A stretch of 64,000 nucleotides of DNA, taken from Erigeron canadensis (taxonomy: Eukaryota; Streptophyta; Magnoliopsida; Asterales; Asteraceae). Made by a program: the position numbers and the translations under genes. Below the pieces are notes generated by a model. It saw only the letters and a program-made list of their open reading frames with translations. It had not been told where the DNA came from and did not search any database. Shown here one piece after another: positions 21,962 through 33,661 of the stretch. The stretch spans positions 43,038,463-43,102,462 of the forward strand of contig NC_057766.1 of NCBI RefSeq assembly GCF_010389155.1. The letters are read 5' to 3'. Numbering within the stretch: the stretch's first letter is position 1; each line of letters opens with the position of its first letter.

Positions 21962-22259
21962 CTAGCACGTTACCCGCGTAATGCGGCGGTGGTCGTGACA
22001 ATGCCGTTGTAGTGGGGGGCCGAGTGTTGGTGGTGGAGACGACGTCGAGTGGTGTGGATAATTGATGTAAATGGTTAATAAAAATATATTAAAGAATAAA
22101 TGATTGGTAGTATAAATTAATCATTAATGTTATGAGGTAGTGTATGTGGAAATATTTTAAGGGGTGCTAAGTAAAAATATTACATATTTTCAACACTTCC
22201 GTAAATAAAATAGGTTATTTCTTTTATAATATAGTATAGAAGTAGTATAGAAGTATAGA
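21962..22259 (-). mobile_element. Helitron-like element
   Basis: On the - strand it runs from TCTATACTTCTATACTACTT (next to T at 22260 on +) to a GC-rich hairpin (plus-strand acccgcgtaatgcggcgg) and CTAG at 21965-21962, followed by T. The body is homologous to the copies at 24.3 and 42.9 kb. Confidence 0.7.
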
Positions 22260-22751
22260 TAAAAGTAGTTAAGATCTTTCGTGTTGGGATGTGATTTTTA
22301 TTTTACCACACTTCATTTGTCCATAGTGACGTATGCTTTTAACCCGTGTACATACTTGAGAATGGGGTGACTCAATTATTTAGTATGTTTTATATCTTAC
22401 GGGTCAAATTAACGCATGAACTAGAAGAAAAAAAAATGACTGTTGTTGAAAGAAGTAATTTATGTAAATCATGACTTTGCTCATAACACACTAAATAAAA
22501 AGTTTGTGGAGATGTTTTTATGAAAAATCAAAAATGTAAGTGATTTTTGGTTTATTTTGGGTCATATACGCTCTCATGAGTCATAATTACACATTTTAGG
22601 ATATACATTCTCATCGTTTGTTATTGTGATTACAAAACAACTTTTACATTTTAGGATATACATTCTGGTCGTTTAGGGTAGTTTGATAATATTGAAAAAA
22701 GTGTTGAATTTCTAAAATAGGGAGACTAGTTTGCTTTATAAAAGACAAGAC

Positions 22752-23026
22752 AAAGGTACTCGCGTGTTGCAGCGGTGATGGAAGTGGCGGCGGTGGTGTG
22801 GTGGTGGCGGTTAATGGTGGCGAGCGGTGGTGGCGGCGGAGATTGTTGGTGGTGGCGGTGGCGCCGGTGAGTAGTAAAAGTTATTGATGTAGTGTGGCTG
22901 TGATGTATAGTACATCATGCATTAGAGTGCGTACATTATTAAAAGTTAAAATCAATATTGAAATTTTAAGTTCAATGTTAAAAATCAAAGTTAAATTTGC
23001 TTTATAATATAGTATATAGATATAGA
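22752..23026 (-). mobile_element. Helitron-like element, 3' end degraded
   Basis: Same organisation as the element at 21.96 kb: a GGTGG/GCGG-rich 3' part (about 22755-22870), an AT body, and a 5' end TCTATATCTATATACTATAT on the - strand. The terminal CTAG is not intact. Confidence 0.55.
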
Positions 23027-23109
23027 TAGGTATTCGGGGTATTTCCGGGATATTAAAAAAATTACTTAAATTTTAAAAATAAATTTGTAATTTGTATTAT
23101 AAGGGAGTA

Positions 23110-23461
23110 TCTATTTTATACTTCATATTAAAGCAAACTCCCTATTTTTTTTCAACCATTCTACATTTGAAATACCTATTATACTCTTCTACAAACAAAT
23201 ATCCATTCCACTCTTTTAAGTGATTTTCCCGTACTACTCTTCCATCTATTTTCCAATATTTATCCCTAATCTTCTTCTCTCTTGCTCTCGACTGAACCCT
23301 AATATAAAAATTAGTTTCATCTCAACGATAATCAACTTCAACCTTCAAAAAGATTGGTTTCATCTGTCCCTCGCTCTCTCTGTTTAACTGCAAAAACGTA
23401 CCGACACATTTAACTATCACATTTTCAAAGGTACCGCCGCATCATGCGGATATCCATTTAG
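23110..23461 (+). mobile_element. Helitron-like element
   Basis: Starts TCTATTTTATACTTCATATT and ends accgccgcatcatgcggata, then ccattTAG. The last bases are one substitution from CTAG. It lies in the opposite orientation to the preceding copy. Confidence 0.55.
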
Positions 23462-24289
23462 TAGATATAGATATAGATTATAGAAAGGTTTGTGGGGTAA
23501 TTGAAAATTATTTTTTTCTTTTCAACACTCTAACTTGTCACAAAAACATTATCTATCATTCACTTCATTGTTTTTTGTGCAGATTGCAATATTCACCGAT
23601 ATCTCATCGAATAGACAAATAGTAGAAAAGATTACGAGGCCTACAAATCCAATGCCGGAAAAAGACCGCCCTTGCAACTACAACGGAGCCATGACCATCG
23701 TCATTGTTCTCTTCCAGTTATGTTCTTTCTTTGACTTTTGGTATTTAAATTTTAATACAAATATCCTTGATTAATTACATAATTTATGTATTATACCTAA
23801 ATGTGATTTTAAACTTGTCCTATATTTTGTAAGGTAATTAAACATAACATAGTAAATTAGTAATGGAAGAAAAACATACTCATTCTTAATGCTTTAAAGA
23901 AAGTCACTAGTAAAAAAAAAACAAAGGAAAACACTTTGTCTTAAAAGTAACATGATACTTGTATAATATAACATCGACGAAAAATAATATGTTTATGTCA
24001 CGACATTACACAACTTAATTGTCTCTATTCTCTACTTCTTCAATATAATTGCAACACCGATTGTATTTCTGTGAAGTGATATGATACATATCGTTATATC
24101 AATAATGTGTATGGAATGTGGGAGTGAGCAAAAACTAAACTAAAAACAAAAAACAAGAAAATCCAAATATTTCAAACCATTATGGTTTTCTTGCAATCGA
24201 AAGTTTTGGTTTGGTATCAGTTTTGTATGCAAAACAGATCCATATACTCTATTATATATATCTTTTAATTACTTATACTTTATACTTTA

Positions 24290-24562
24290 CTAACACGGTA
24301 TCTGTGCGATACGGCGGCGATCGTGGTGGTGACAGTGTGATTGTTGGACGATTGTTGGTAGTGTAGCGGCGTTGAGTTGTGTATATAATTGATATAAAGA
24401 GTTAATGGACATATTTTAAAATATAAATAATTGATAGTGTAATTTAATTGTTAATGTTAAAGGAGTAGTGTATGTGAAAGAATTTTAAGGGATGCTAAGT
24501 GAAAATATTGCATATTTTAACATTACCAAAAATAAAGAGGGCTATTCTTTTTATAATATAAT
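24290..24562 (-). mobile_element. Helitron-like element
   Basis: The 3' end on + is ctaacacggtatctgtgcga followed by tacggcgg, with the usual GGTGG-rich stretch. It abuts the next copy end to end. The body matches 22.05-22.22 kb. Confidence 0.58.
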
Positions 24563-24899
24563 AGCATGGTGTCCGCGCAATGCGGCGGTGACAACGACAA
24601 TGCGGTGGTGATGGGTGGTGACTACTGGTGATGGTAACGACGAGTAGTATAAGTTGTTCATGTAAATTTAATTGATATAATTATGTTTAGCGTAGTTATT
24701 TAAAAAATTTAAGGATTGGTGGTGTAATTTATTCCGTTAAAGGTGTTTTAGGTATATTGATGGTGATAATTAAATTAGTGGATAAAAAAGGGTGATTAAA
24801 ATAAAAAGAGGGATATTTCTGTCATATCGTCTAATGTAACTTTTAACATTTCTAAAATTAAAAGGGGCTATAATTTTTATAAGTAGGTATAGATATAGA
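24563..24899 (-). mobile_element. Helitron-like element
   Basis: The 3' part gcatggtgtccgcgcaatgc and the 5' end TCTATATCTATACCTACTTA (on -) next to T at 24900. It directly follows the previous element, so one Helitron ends where the next begins. Confidence 0.58.
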
Positions 24900-25811
24900 T
24901 ATTAAATTAGATATATTTAATACATTGTTTTTGGGTATATATATCAAAATCATTTATATTTAAAAAAAAAAAAATAAACAACAAGATAGAATCAGTTTAT
25001 TACCAACCACCATGAAAATACTCAAATCAAAACTCAAAAGTAAAACAAAAAGTAAAAGCCTAAGTAAACCCGAATCTAACTCACCATCTCGGCCTTTAAA
25101 CATAGACTCACTCAAAAGAAACACAAATCCGCTCAAACAAACGCAATATTTCCATCTCAATCCGTGCCACTCCCTCCTAACCAATCAAAATAGTTCATTA
25201 CTATATTTTGACCAATCACACATAAAGATTGGAAAATCCTATTCCTCTGGTAACAAGAAATTTTCGAACTTGATGTACTGCATTTATCATATCTCACCTA
25301 CTCATTGTACAAACTCATTAATATGCACTAATTCTTCTTCCAACTAAAAACCATATTTCTCGTCCTCTAAAATGATTCATAAATAATATCATCCACATTA
25401 TCATCTTCATCATCTAGCCAAATCTCCCTGGGCTATTTTCTTCGCTTATATCCATTTTCAATCTAGCCTTGCAAACTTATCTGACGTGTACCTAATGTTA
25501 AGAAACCAAAAACCAACAGATATCATTGTGAAACATTTTAAGAAACCAAAATATCATCAAAAACATAAATCGTATTCTAAAAACATAATAGCTTTTAAAA
25601 ATGGAAACACTTTATAAATCACATATATCAATCTGGTAATAAGATCAAAAGTAGCAATGATCTTCAAGATTGTGTTGTATTAGATATCAATTATCGTTCA
25701 AAAAAGTAGCAAGAAATAAGAGGGATTTGAGGGAAGTATGAAGAGATGGAGCATTTATTCTGTTTAAAAATCCTGTTTTTTTAATCAAAATGTCATATTC
25801 TCTTTCCCCTA
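24900..25811. other. Intergenic spacer
   Basis: No gene is supported. The open frame near 25.0-25.3 kb is Lys/Ser-rich without domain features and was not accepted. Confidence 0.4.
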
Positions 25812-25820
25812 TATATAATT

Positions 25821-26850
25821 GGGATTAATTACTGGATGACTAATGTACTTTCCCTCTTGTACATGGTTGTCCATTAAACCCATAATATATATGTATATCA
25901 GCAACAAACTTTTCGACTTGTACATGGTTGACCAAATATTCAAGCAATATTCATGACTGCTTCTCTCTCATCCCCATATCTTCAAAACTGATTCTCTCTC
26001 ATTAAAAAAAAACCCAGATTTTCATGTACCTATAATCATCATCAAACAACAATTTTTTTTTGCCATATCTTCAAACAATAAGTTAAACAAAGTTGTCAAA
26101 ATTAAATCTTCATATATAATAAGTGAAATTAGTGTTATATAAGTGGAGATATCAACTCTTCCCAACAAATACAACCTATATAGATAGAAATACCTAAATA
26201 CAATAATATACTTTTTAGATGAGAGACCAATTAAGGTGCAAAAATTGGGAAATCAAATCGGGATTTATTCCAACCGCAATACAAAAAACAACCAACCCAC
26301 AAGCATGGAGATCTCGTGTATTAAGATGTATGTTTGTGTCTTTGGTTTTGATGTATTACACCATCTCCGTCTCACCCTTCACCATTGTTGCCCTTCAGAT
26401 GTGCCATGGAGATCACCGTTAACCGCCGCCTCCATCGCCCTTCAGATCCTCCGCCACGACCACCGTTCAGTATTGTTGTTGCCACCTTCAGAAATTCCAC
26501 CACCACATTAAATTATACTTTTGTTTAAGCTTTTTTCAACATCAAGTTAAAGGTAATGTTGGTCATGTTTTACCTCCATTTTTGTGATTAGATTTAGTGT
26601 TAATTTATTGTGTTATTAAGTTTTAGGTCGAGATGATTGATTATGGTTGTTGGTGATATTGAAAATCTGGGTTTTTATTGGTGAGAGAGAATCAATTTTG
26701 AAGATATGATGATGAGAGAGAAGCAATTATGAAGATTGCTTGAATATTTGGTCAACCATGTATAAATTGAAAAGTTTGTTAGTAATATACATCTATACGG
26801 GTAACTATGTACAAGAAAAAAAGTACATTAGTCATCCAGTGATTAATTCC
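25821..26850. mobile_element. Non-autonomous TIR-MULE, 1030 bp
   Basis: Inverted repeats of about 200 bp: 25821-26025 mirrors 26660-26850 (gggattaattactggatgac at the left; the right end reads inward ggaattaatcactggatgac). The flanks are tatataatt (25812-25820) and tatataata (26851-26859), 8 of 9 identical, as expected for Mutator-like elements. The interior (26.2-26.5 kb) has a GC-richer stretch that could be captured DNA, but no transposase. Confidence 0.8.
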
Positions 26851-26879
26851 TATATAATATTATAAACTTAACTATTGAC

Positions 26880-27110
26880 ATTACTGTACTTATCGGCTTT
26901 TTCGACAGTTCGCGTTGCAACAACCTGTGCATATGTTATCACTGGACCAACAAGTGTTGTAGAACATCCCGTAGTTGGTGCTAGTGTTGGAAAATGACCC
27001 TGAAACAAAGAAATTGTGTTGAGTAAAATTTATCAGTAGGTGGTTGAAGATGATCACCAAGATGGTGGTATGTTGGTTGTAGGAAGGCGACAGTGGCAAC
27101 TTTGGTTGTC
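26880..27110 (-). pseudogene. Exon-like fragment of unknown origin
   Basis: On the - strand a tttgtttcag acceptor near 27002 opens a frame containing GPVITYAQVVATRTVEKA. Related peptides (GPLVTYAHTAAAETTTKAH) can be read on the - strand near 27.64-27.70 kb, and in broken form on + near 27.81 kb. The family is not recognised. The three related fragments suggest a captured gene segment moved by the foldback element next door. Confidence 0.35.
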
Positions 27111-27384
27111 AGAAATTAGTAATTGATTCATCGTCGATGGTGGTTGTTGAGAATCTAGTGGTAGTGAGGTTCCCTGTTTCAACCCTTTGCGTTTTTACAT
27201 ACATGTATATGTGTTACTTATTCAATAACTTAATATTCATCACTTAATTTAATTTAGTCAATTATTTTGACAATTTGACAACTAATTCTATCTCAATATT
27301 CCAGGTTGCTCTATCAAGAAAGACCTATACAAATACAGCAGAAGCTAGTAAGAAAGACCTATATGTGTGTGTCTATATACGTTT

Positions 27385-28221
27385 TTTATTTCAGGAATCA
27401 CTTCTAGCACCGCCTTTTGCGGGTACTGCTCAAATACTCACAGTAATAATGTAGAAAAGTCAATTTAATCTATTTTTAAAGATTCTCAAAACTTCTAATT
27501 TTGCTACAACTAGAAATAAATCATGAAATAAAATAGAGAGGTATGTAATGTTAAATGATAGTATTTATAGATTTATAAATTGAACTATTGACATTAGTGG
27601 TTACTAGTTAAGAACATTCACTTACCTTTGTGTGAGCTTTCGTGGTAGTTTCCGCTGCAGCCGTATGTGCATATGTTACTAGTGGACCATGAGAATCCCA
27701 AAGGATATTGAATGATAAAAAAAATCCAATAATGCCTGAAATAAAATATAGAGGTATTAATTGGCATTATTGGATTATTTTTTATCATTGAATATCTTTC
27801 AGGCTTCTCAAGGCCCACCACTAACATATGCATAGATAGATGGAGCGTGAATTGCCATGAAAGCTCATAGAAAAGAAATGAGTGTTCTTAACCAATTATG
27901 TCAATAGTTCAGTTTATAAATTTATATATGTTACCATTTAACGTTACATACCTCTATATATTATTTCAGGATTTATTTCCACTTGTGGGAAATGCTGCTA
28001 CTGTGAGTGTATTTTCCAGCTTTCGAATAAATGAACAAATGAACAATAGATGTATTTCAACATATCAACGCAAGCAATCGATCTCTTTCACGAGAACAGT
28101 ATATATTTGGAAATTTTTTAAAATAACTTATCTTGTCTTTTCAATACAGCCGCTATGAGGAATTGAGGGTGTGAGTATTTCCTGCAAAAAGGCGGTGCTA
28201 GAAATAATTCCTGAAATAAAA
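27385..28221. mobile_element. Long foldback element with Helitron-like ends on both sides
   Basis: The outer arms are inverted copies: ttatttcaggaatcacttct near 27388 against the reverse strand of 28185-28211. Inside each arm is a Helitron-like 3' end (hairpin cccgcaaaaggcggtgCTAG, pointing outward at 27401 on - and at about 28190 on +). Inner arms also pair around a centre near 27750 (ccaataatgcc / ggcattattgg). It may be two related elements fused head to head. No target duplication was found. Confidence 0.55.
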
Positions 28222-30045
28222 TTCTGGTAGATTAAACCACCTAGGACCTATTTAGGTCTATAACTGTATATAGATATATATGGTGTATTATTATGTAATG
28301 AGGAGGTCAATAATAAGAAAGGATGGTAGCAAATTAACAGTAGCACAATTTGTTACCATGCTTTCTCCAGTTTATATTTTGTAACGCTAGTAAACAATTT
28401 CGATAAAATTGTGACGTACTTGATTGGATTTTGATTCATATAATGGAGGATCAAAAATCAAATCTTTTCATCATTAATGCAATTCAGTTCACGGTTAACT
28501 TAAACGTCAGAATAAATAATCAACTAATTGATGTAAATTATCAAATCATTACCGTATTCATTAAGATATGAAAAAATGCTAAACGTTTTAACATGCATAA
28601 AAGATTTGTACTTTTCATATCAAAAGATCACACAAAGAATTTTATGCTAAATGTATAGCTATTTAATGCATTTTAACTGCAACCCCAAATACGTCGTTTA
28701 ACAAAACCTTAAGTTATCAATGAATATAGTAATATTTTCTTAATTAAAACTCGGAATCCTTTTTTTATTCATTTTATTTTTCTGAATCTCTTTATATAAC
28801 TAAGAGAGGATATAAAAAACTTATGTGGCATGTCTTTTTGTTTGCCATGTTAGCATTTTTTCTATGTGTCATTTATTTGTTGTTTGTTCCTAAATAAAGA
28901 AAAGATACATGTATATAATAATATAATAAATAAAATAAATGAAGATAAATATAATTTTAAATATATTATCAACTATCCTATAATATCTCATAATTTATTT
29001 ATTATTCATACCGACTCATCTAATCAACTACGTATCTTGAATTACAATTACAATATAATACACTAAATTTTTGTTTTTTTATTATTTTATAATATAAAAG
29101 ATATTCTCTTTTAATTTTGATCCATCATTGCATTGGTCATGAGTATGCTTACCATAATATTATTATGAATATTATTATGAATTTGGTTTAATTTGCATTA
29201 GTTAATTATGTTTATTATGTTATATTGTCTTTATTATTTTTATGCAGAATATTATTTGTTATATTGGGTTTTGAATTATTTTTCTATTCCTATCCTCATA
29301 TTAGTGGTTTATATTTGAATATATTTTTATTAAAATATTGTAATCTTATACATTAAATTTGAAAAATGCATTATTTATTTTAATTGGACTTTTACAACAA
29401 TAATTATTCACAATGTAACACATGGGTTTAATCTAATAATATATATCGGTGTTTTCTACTCTCAAGTAAACACTAAAATTAATACAACTTTTATTTGAAT
29501 ATAAAATTAAAAAACCAAATGTTTACTTGAACATGTTAGAATTCAAAACGTTTAAACTGAAAGTAATACAAAATATATAATAGAATTCTTGAGTTTTGAT
29601 ATTTAATCTATGACTATAAGTTGTTGGTTTTCGTTTTATAATGAACACTTTATAAATATGTCTTTTATAGTTTTTTTTTTTTAAGTTGTATTTTTAAAAA
29701 GAAAACCAAAGGACTCACTTATCGCCTTTTCGGTACCGGCCCAATAAAACAGTGGACTACGCGGGATCAAACAGTAAAATGGAGCCCAACTTTACTCTCT
29801 GAGAGTGTGAACGAAATAAACTAATGTTGTTATCAAGCGTGGTCTACTGGTCTAATAAAGTTTCTACATTTTATCCAACAATACACTTATATTTTTAGTT
29901 TTTTTTACTTTTTACAACTAAGAGTTCATTTTAATTGCTAAGAAATAAGGTTTAAATCAAATTGTTAACATTTTTGCTTTTGAAAATAAAAATGTTTTGA
30001 TATTTACTTATTGTAAAGGCGTAGAATTCTTTTAGGTGGGACCTA
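28222..30045. other. AT-rich intergenic spacer
   Basis: Apart from a relative of the 18.18 kb short repeat near 28.58-28.72 kb, no feature was recognised. Confidence 0.4.
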
Positions 30046-30254
30046 AAAACAACTTCTTTTTTTTTTTATCTTAGATGGAACAACTTTTTTTTTTTTTTAT
30101 CTTAGATGGAAAACGAGACTTGCAAAATCTCAAACTTGCTGAAATTGATGATGCAATGTTACAAAATCGGCAAACAGTATGTTACACGAAATACTCAGCA
30201 AATGGAAAGCAGCAAACAGTATATTACACGAAATACTCAGCAAATGGAAAGCAT
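30045..30254. repeat. Two adjacent tandem duplications
   Basis: A T-run followed by atcttagatgga is present twice (about 30050-30075 and 30082-30111). Further on, a 42-bp unit beginning caaacagta and ending atggaaagcag is duplicated at 30170-30254 with one or two differences. Confidence 0.75.
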
Positions 30255-30265
30255 AACTTTAGTTA

Positions 30266-30664
30266 TCTATATCTATATTGTGTTATAAAGCGTTTCAACT
30301 TTTAACATTCAATTTCAACAATATACATCTATACCAAATTAACTTTTAACTTTCAACATTCAATTTCAACTTTCTCTCTTCTCCATAAATCATTTTATTC
30401 CTCTAATTCTTTCAAAATCTTTTATCTCAAAAACCGTACATCGATAAGTTATAAAAGTTATATCGGTATTTTTAAAATTCCATGCTCTTTCATTAGAGAT
30501 GTCATTCGATATAATTTCGACGAATTTTTAAATCCGAGGGTGGAGCCCGTACGACTAAGGCATTTGGCTATGACACTTTATGACATATAACCTTCTATGA
30601 CCTATCATACTTTATGACCTATCACCCTCACCATTTTACCGCCGCAACGTGCGGATACTTGCTT
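30266..30664 (+). mobile_element. Probable Helitron-like element
   Basis: The 5' end TCTATATCTATATTGTGTTA follows an A. The 3' region has accgccgcaacgtgcggata, resembling the hairpin of its relatives, but CTRR is not clear. Confidence 0.45.
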
Positions 30665-31866
30665 TCGTTTGTTCTTAAGACAGCCTGCTTTCTTCTAGTC
30701 AGTTTCTTTTGATTGCACTGATTGCCTAAAATTCTTAAAACATCAATGCTCTCATAAAACTCTAGAAGGAAGGATGTCACATGGCTTGTTGGCCCCTGCT
30801 ATATATCAAATAAACAGTACAATTATTTATCTACTCGGATCAGTTTGTGGTCTATTAATTACCACATACGCATATATGACACGACTTCATCACAACAGAT
30901 CGTAAGCATAAATTCTTTTTGTCAAGCACAACATATAATATGCATGTACAAGAATTGAATACAAATAAACCATTTGGTTTTAAATTCCACGAAGCTAATG
31001 ATATATTGATCGAAATGTAGTGTACACATCATGAACCATGTAGCTAGCTAGGTGGCGACCCGGCCTCTTGTCAACTTTTCAGGTGTCTTATATATCCTGA
31101 ATACATGCAATTGTGCCCCTACTAAAAATGACAAGATTACTAGGCCCCCTACCAGACCTTCATTGTTAGTGGTGCCATTTCCTAACCCAATTTAGTGGTA
31201 CCACAATAACAAAATATAGCCAATCAATCTACAACAACTTTGCAAAGATCTTTATATGATGGCAATTTGGGGTTATGGATTGAATGATGTGTTAATGAAA
31301 GTGGTCCAAAGGAGTGGGAAGTGAACAACCTAAGCACATGGAGGATTTGATCAATGCGTACATACGCACATATAGATAAATATGTAAATATAAAAGGGTC
31401 CATAAGAGATCGACATGTATTTGCTAGTACTATTACTATATGATGTGCCTTATATATTATGGTTGTTTTTATCGATCGCCAAGAGCTACTGAACCAACAA
31501 CTTTTTTTTCTTTAGCTTAACGAAGGCCGGATATATTGGGTTGGCGGTTTTGTTTTTTCTTCTATGTAGGCTGATCAAAACACCCTAGCTCCTTAAGTTT
31601 GAGTTAGTAAGCAACACTGGTCTTAATACTATTTATACTAATTATGTTTGTATTCGACATAATCGATCCGTTGGGTTACAATGTGATCATTGTAAGCAAA
31701 ACATCATATGTTTAATAGTATTAAAATGACATTTGGTCTAATGGTATCAATAAAGCTCTATATATAGTATGGTATCCTAATTGTGAGTTTTTAGGAATGG
31801 AAATTTTTTTTTTTTTTGGAATGGATCCTAAATTGTGAGTTAATCAGGTCTTTTCATTCATACTAA
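30665..31866. other. Intergenic spacer
   Basis: No gene or element is supported. A 14-base T run is near 31806. Confidence 0.4.
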
Positions 31867-32468
31867 GGGGGTGCTTGGTTGAGGGTATTTAGGGTAAAGA
31901 ATGGGTAATATAATGAATAATTGTGTTTGTTAGGGAAAAAAGTGGTTAATGAATACTAGAAATGGGTAATGGATCATTATAGACTAATTTGAGGGTAATA
32001 ACTATCATTACCCAATAAACAATGTTACATTGTTACTCCCCTATTTTGCCGTGATTTTCATTCTAAAAGTGGTAACTACACCTAATATGGTTTCAAAAAA
32101 ACAATATTATTCATTTGCCATAATTTGGAATACATACGCATTTTATATATCATTCCAGCACGTTCTGTCTACTAGTAAATTAGTAATATTAATTTATATA
32201 TATATATATATATTATTAATATTAATTATTATAGTTATAGTTATAAATATGCTATGTATGAATGATACATCGATATATGAATATATTTAGAACTTTTAAA
32301 TAAATAGTTATTTTTACACTTATTAAATAGAATTCTATATATTTTATATGTCTGTACATTAAACTAATTTAACCAAGCATCATTAATAGTAATGTAATAC
32401 TCTTTGCATTCCTTAGCATTCCTTTTATCTTTTCCATTTCCATTCCCCTTATTAAACCAAGCACCCCC
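31867..32468. mobile_element. Tourist-like MITE, 602 bp
   Basis: Perfect inverted ends gggggtgcttggtt / aaccaagcaccccc with the TAA duplication at 31864-31866 and 32469-32471. PIF/Harbinger-type termini. No transposase. Confidence 0.85.
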
Positions 32469-32497
32469 TAAAAATGGGGAATGCATGAACAATATAA

Positions 32498-32783
32498 GGT
32501 CGCGTTTGGTTCACAAAATCTGATGAAATTTGATGGAATTGGAATTGAATTTCATTCCTTGGTGCGTTTGGTTGCACAAAGAAGAGGGAATCTTATTCCA
32601 TAGGAATGTAAACATTCCATCATTTGATGGAATCTCCATTCCTTGGGGATGGAGGAAGTAATTTCCTTCCATCACTTGAATTTTTGAAAAATCAAAAATA
32701 TTCCGTCAAATTCCATTCCTTCAAATTTCAATTCCTTTGAAAGATTTCATTCTTTCTCAAAACATTATGTGAACCAAATGCGC
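32498..32783. mobile_element. Tourist-like MITE, 286 bp
   Basis: Ends gcgtttggttcaca and tgtgaaccaaatgcgc, flanked by TAA (32495-32497 and 32784-32786). The interior holds several gatgga/attcc inverted segments. Confidence 0.75.
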
Positions 32784-33146
32784 TAAATAAGATATTGGTT
32801 TGTCTCAAGTGATTAGAATAAAAAAGTAGTCAACACTTGAGTAAAAGTAGTCACTTTTAGGAAGTTTAGTGCTGTCTGAGTATGTAAGGTCACTAACAAA
32901 ATTCTTTAATTTTTATGAAGGATTAATATGTGTGCGATCATATCGGTGTGATTTGCTCGACCTTCTTTTATATTAGTAATAGTAATAAATCAAGTTAGTT
33001 TTTACCATAAGTTAAAATTTTGAACCAGAAATAATATTTCAATGCGATTACTTTAATTATCAATCGATTTTTTTTTCTTATATATACTAGCTATATTGGC
33101 AAACTCAAATTGTTTGAGGAGCTAGACTATCTCCAATGTTTAGATG

Positions 33147-33590
33147 TCCTTGAGCATTAGCTCAATGGTTGAAAGACCATCCTCATACATGAGATCTTGT
33201 GTTCAAACCTTGGGAGGACATAAGGATGTCCCTTTATGAGGGCTTGGCTTGGGTTTTACCCATTTTTAAGTCTGAATGGGCTGACAACAACAACAACAGG
33301 ACCCAATCCTTGCGCGAGGTATGAGGGAGGTAAGCTGTAGACAATCTTACCTCTACACAAAGGTAGAGAGACTGCTTCCATAGGGACCTCCGGCCACAAA
33401 GGAGTGCAAGACGGAAAATGAGAAATGTTTAGAAAAACCCATCGGGTATTTCCCCCCATCGGGTATTTGAAATAGACATTTCTACTTCGAAGGAGCTCTC
33501 TAGCGCCGATCCGACAATGTATGCTAGACCTCTCGTTTTCGAATCGCGACACAAAGTTTTCAACGAAATTCAGCTTTAATAAAAAAAAAA
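33147..33590 (+). mobile_element. SINE, family B copy interrupted by another SINE
   Basis: Perfect 17-bp duplication tctccaatgtttagatg (33130-33146 and 33591-33607). The tRNA-like head has tagctcaatggttgaaag (box A) and cttgtgttcaaacc (box B). The tail from about 33445 to 33580 matches the 20.9-kb copy. The segment 33284-33437 is absent from that copy and is a separate insertion. Confidence 0.85.
33284..33437 (-). mobile_element. Au-like SINE nested in the family B SINE
   Basis: On the - strand it contains gcagtctctctacctttgtg and ends in (TTG)n, the terminus known for the plant Au SINE family. The same sequence is present on + at 35505-35643. A clear tRNA-like head is not seen, so the 5' end may be truncated. 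Confidence 0.7.
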
Positions 33591-33661
33591 TCTCCAATGT
33601 TTAGATGCATTTTAAGCATCCTAATATATATACATCAGTCACATCATGATAAATCTTTAAA

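Noticed and set aside
22755..22870. GC-rich GGTGG repeats suggestive of a glycine/valine-rich gene or CpG island
   Set aside because: The same block recurs in all the Helitron-like copies in both orientations, so it belongs to the elements.
23535..23774. Exon-like frame after a tttttgtgcag acceptor
   Set aside because: The peptide (NPMPEKDRPCNYNGAM) is not recognised and no partner exon was found.
32030..32290. 86-codon frame on + strand
   Set aside because: It lies inside a Tourist-like MITE and is AT-driven.
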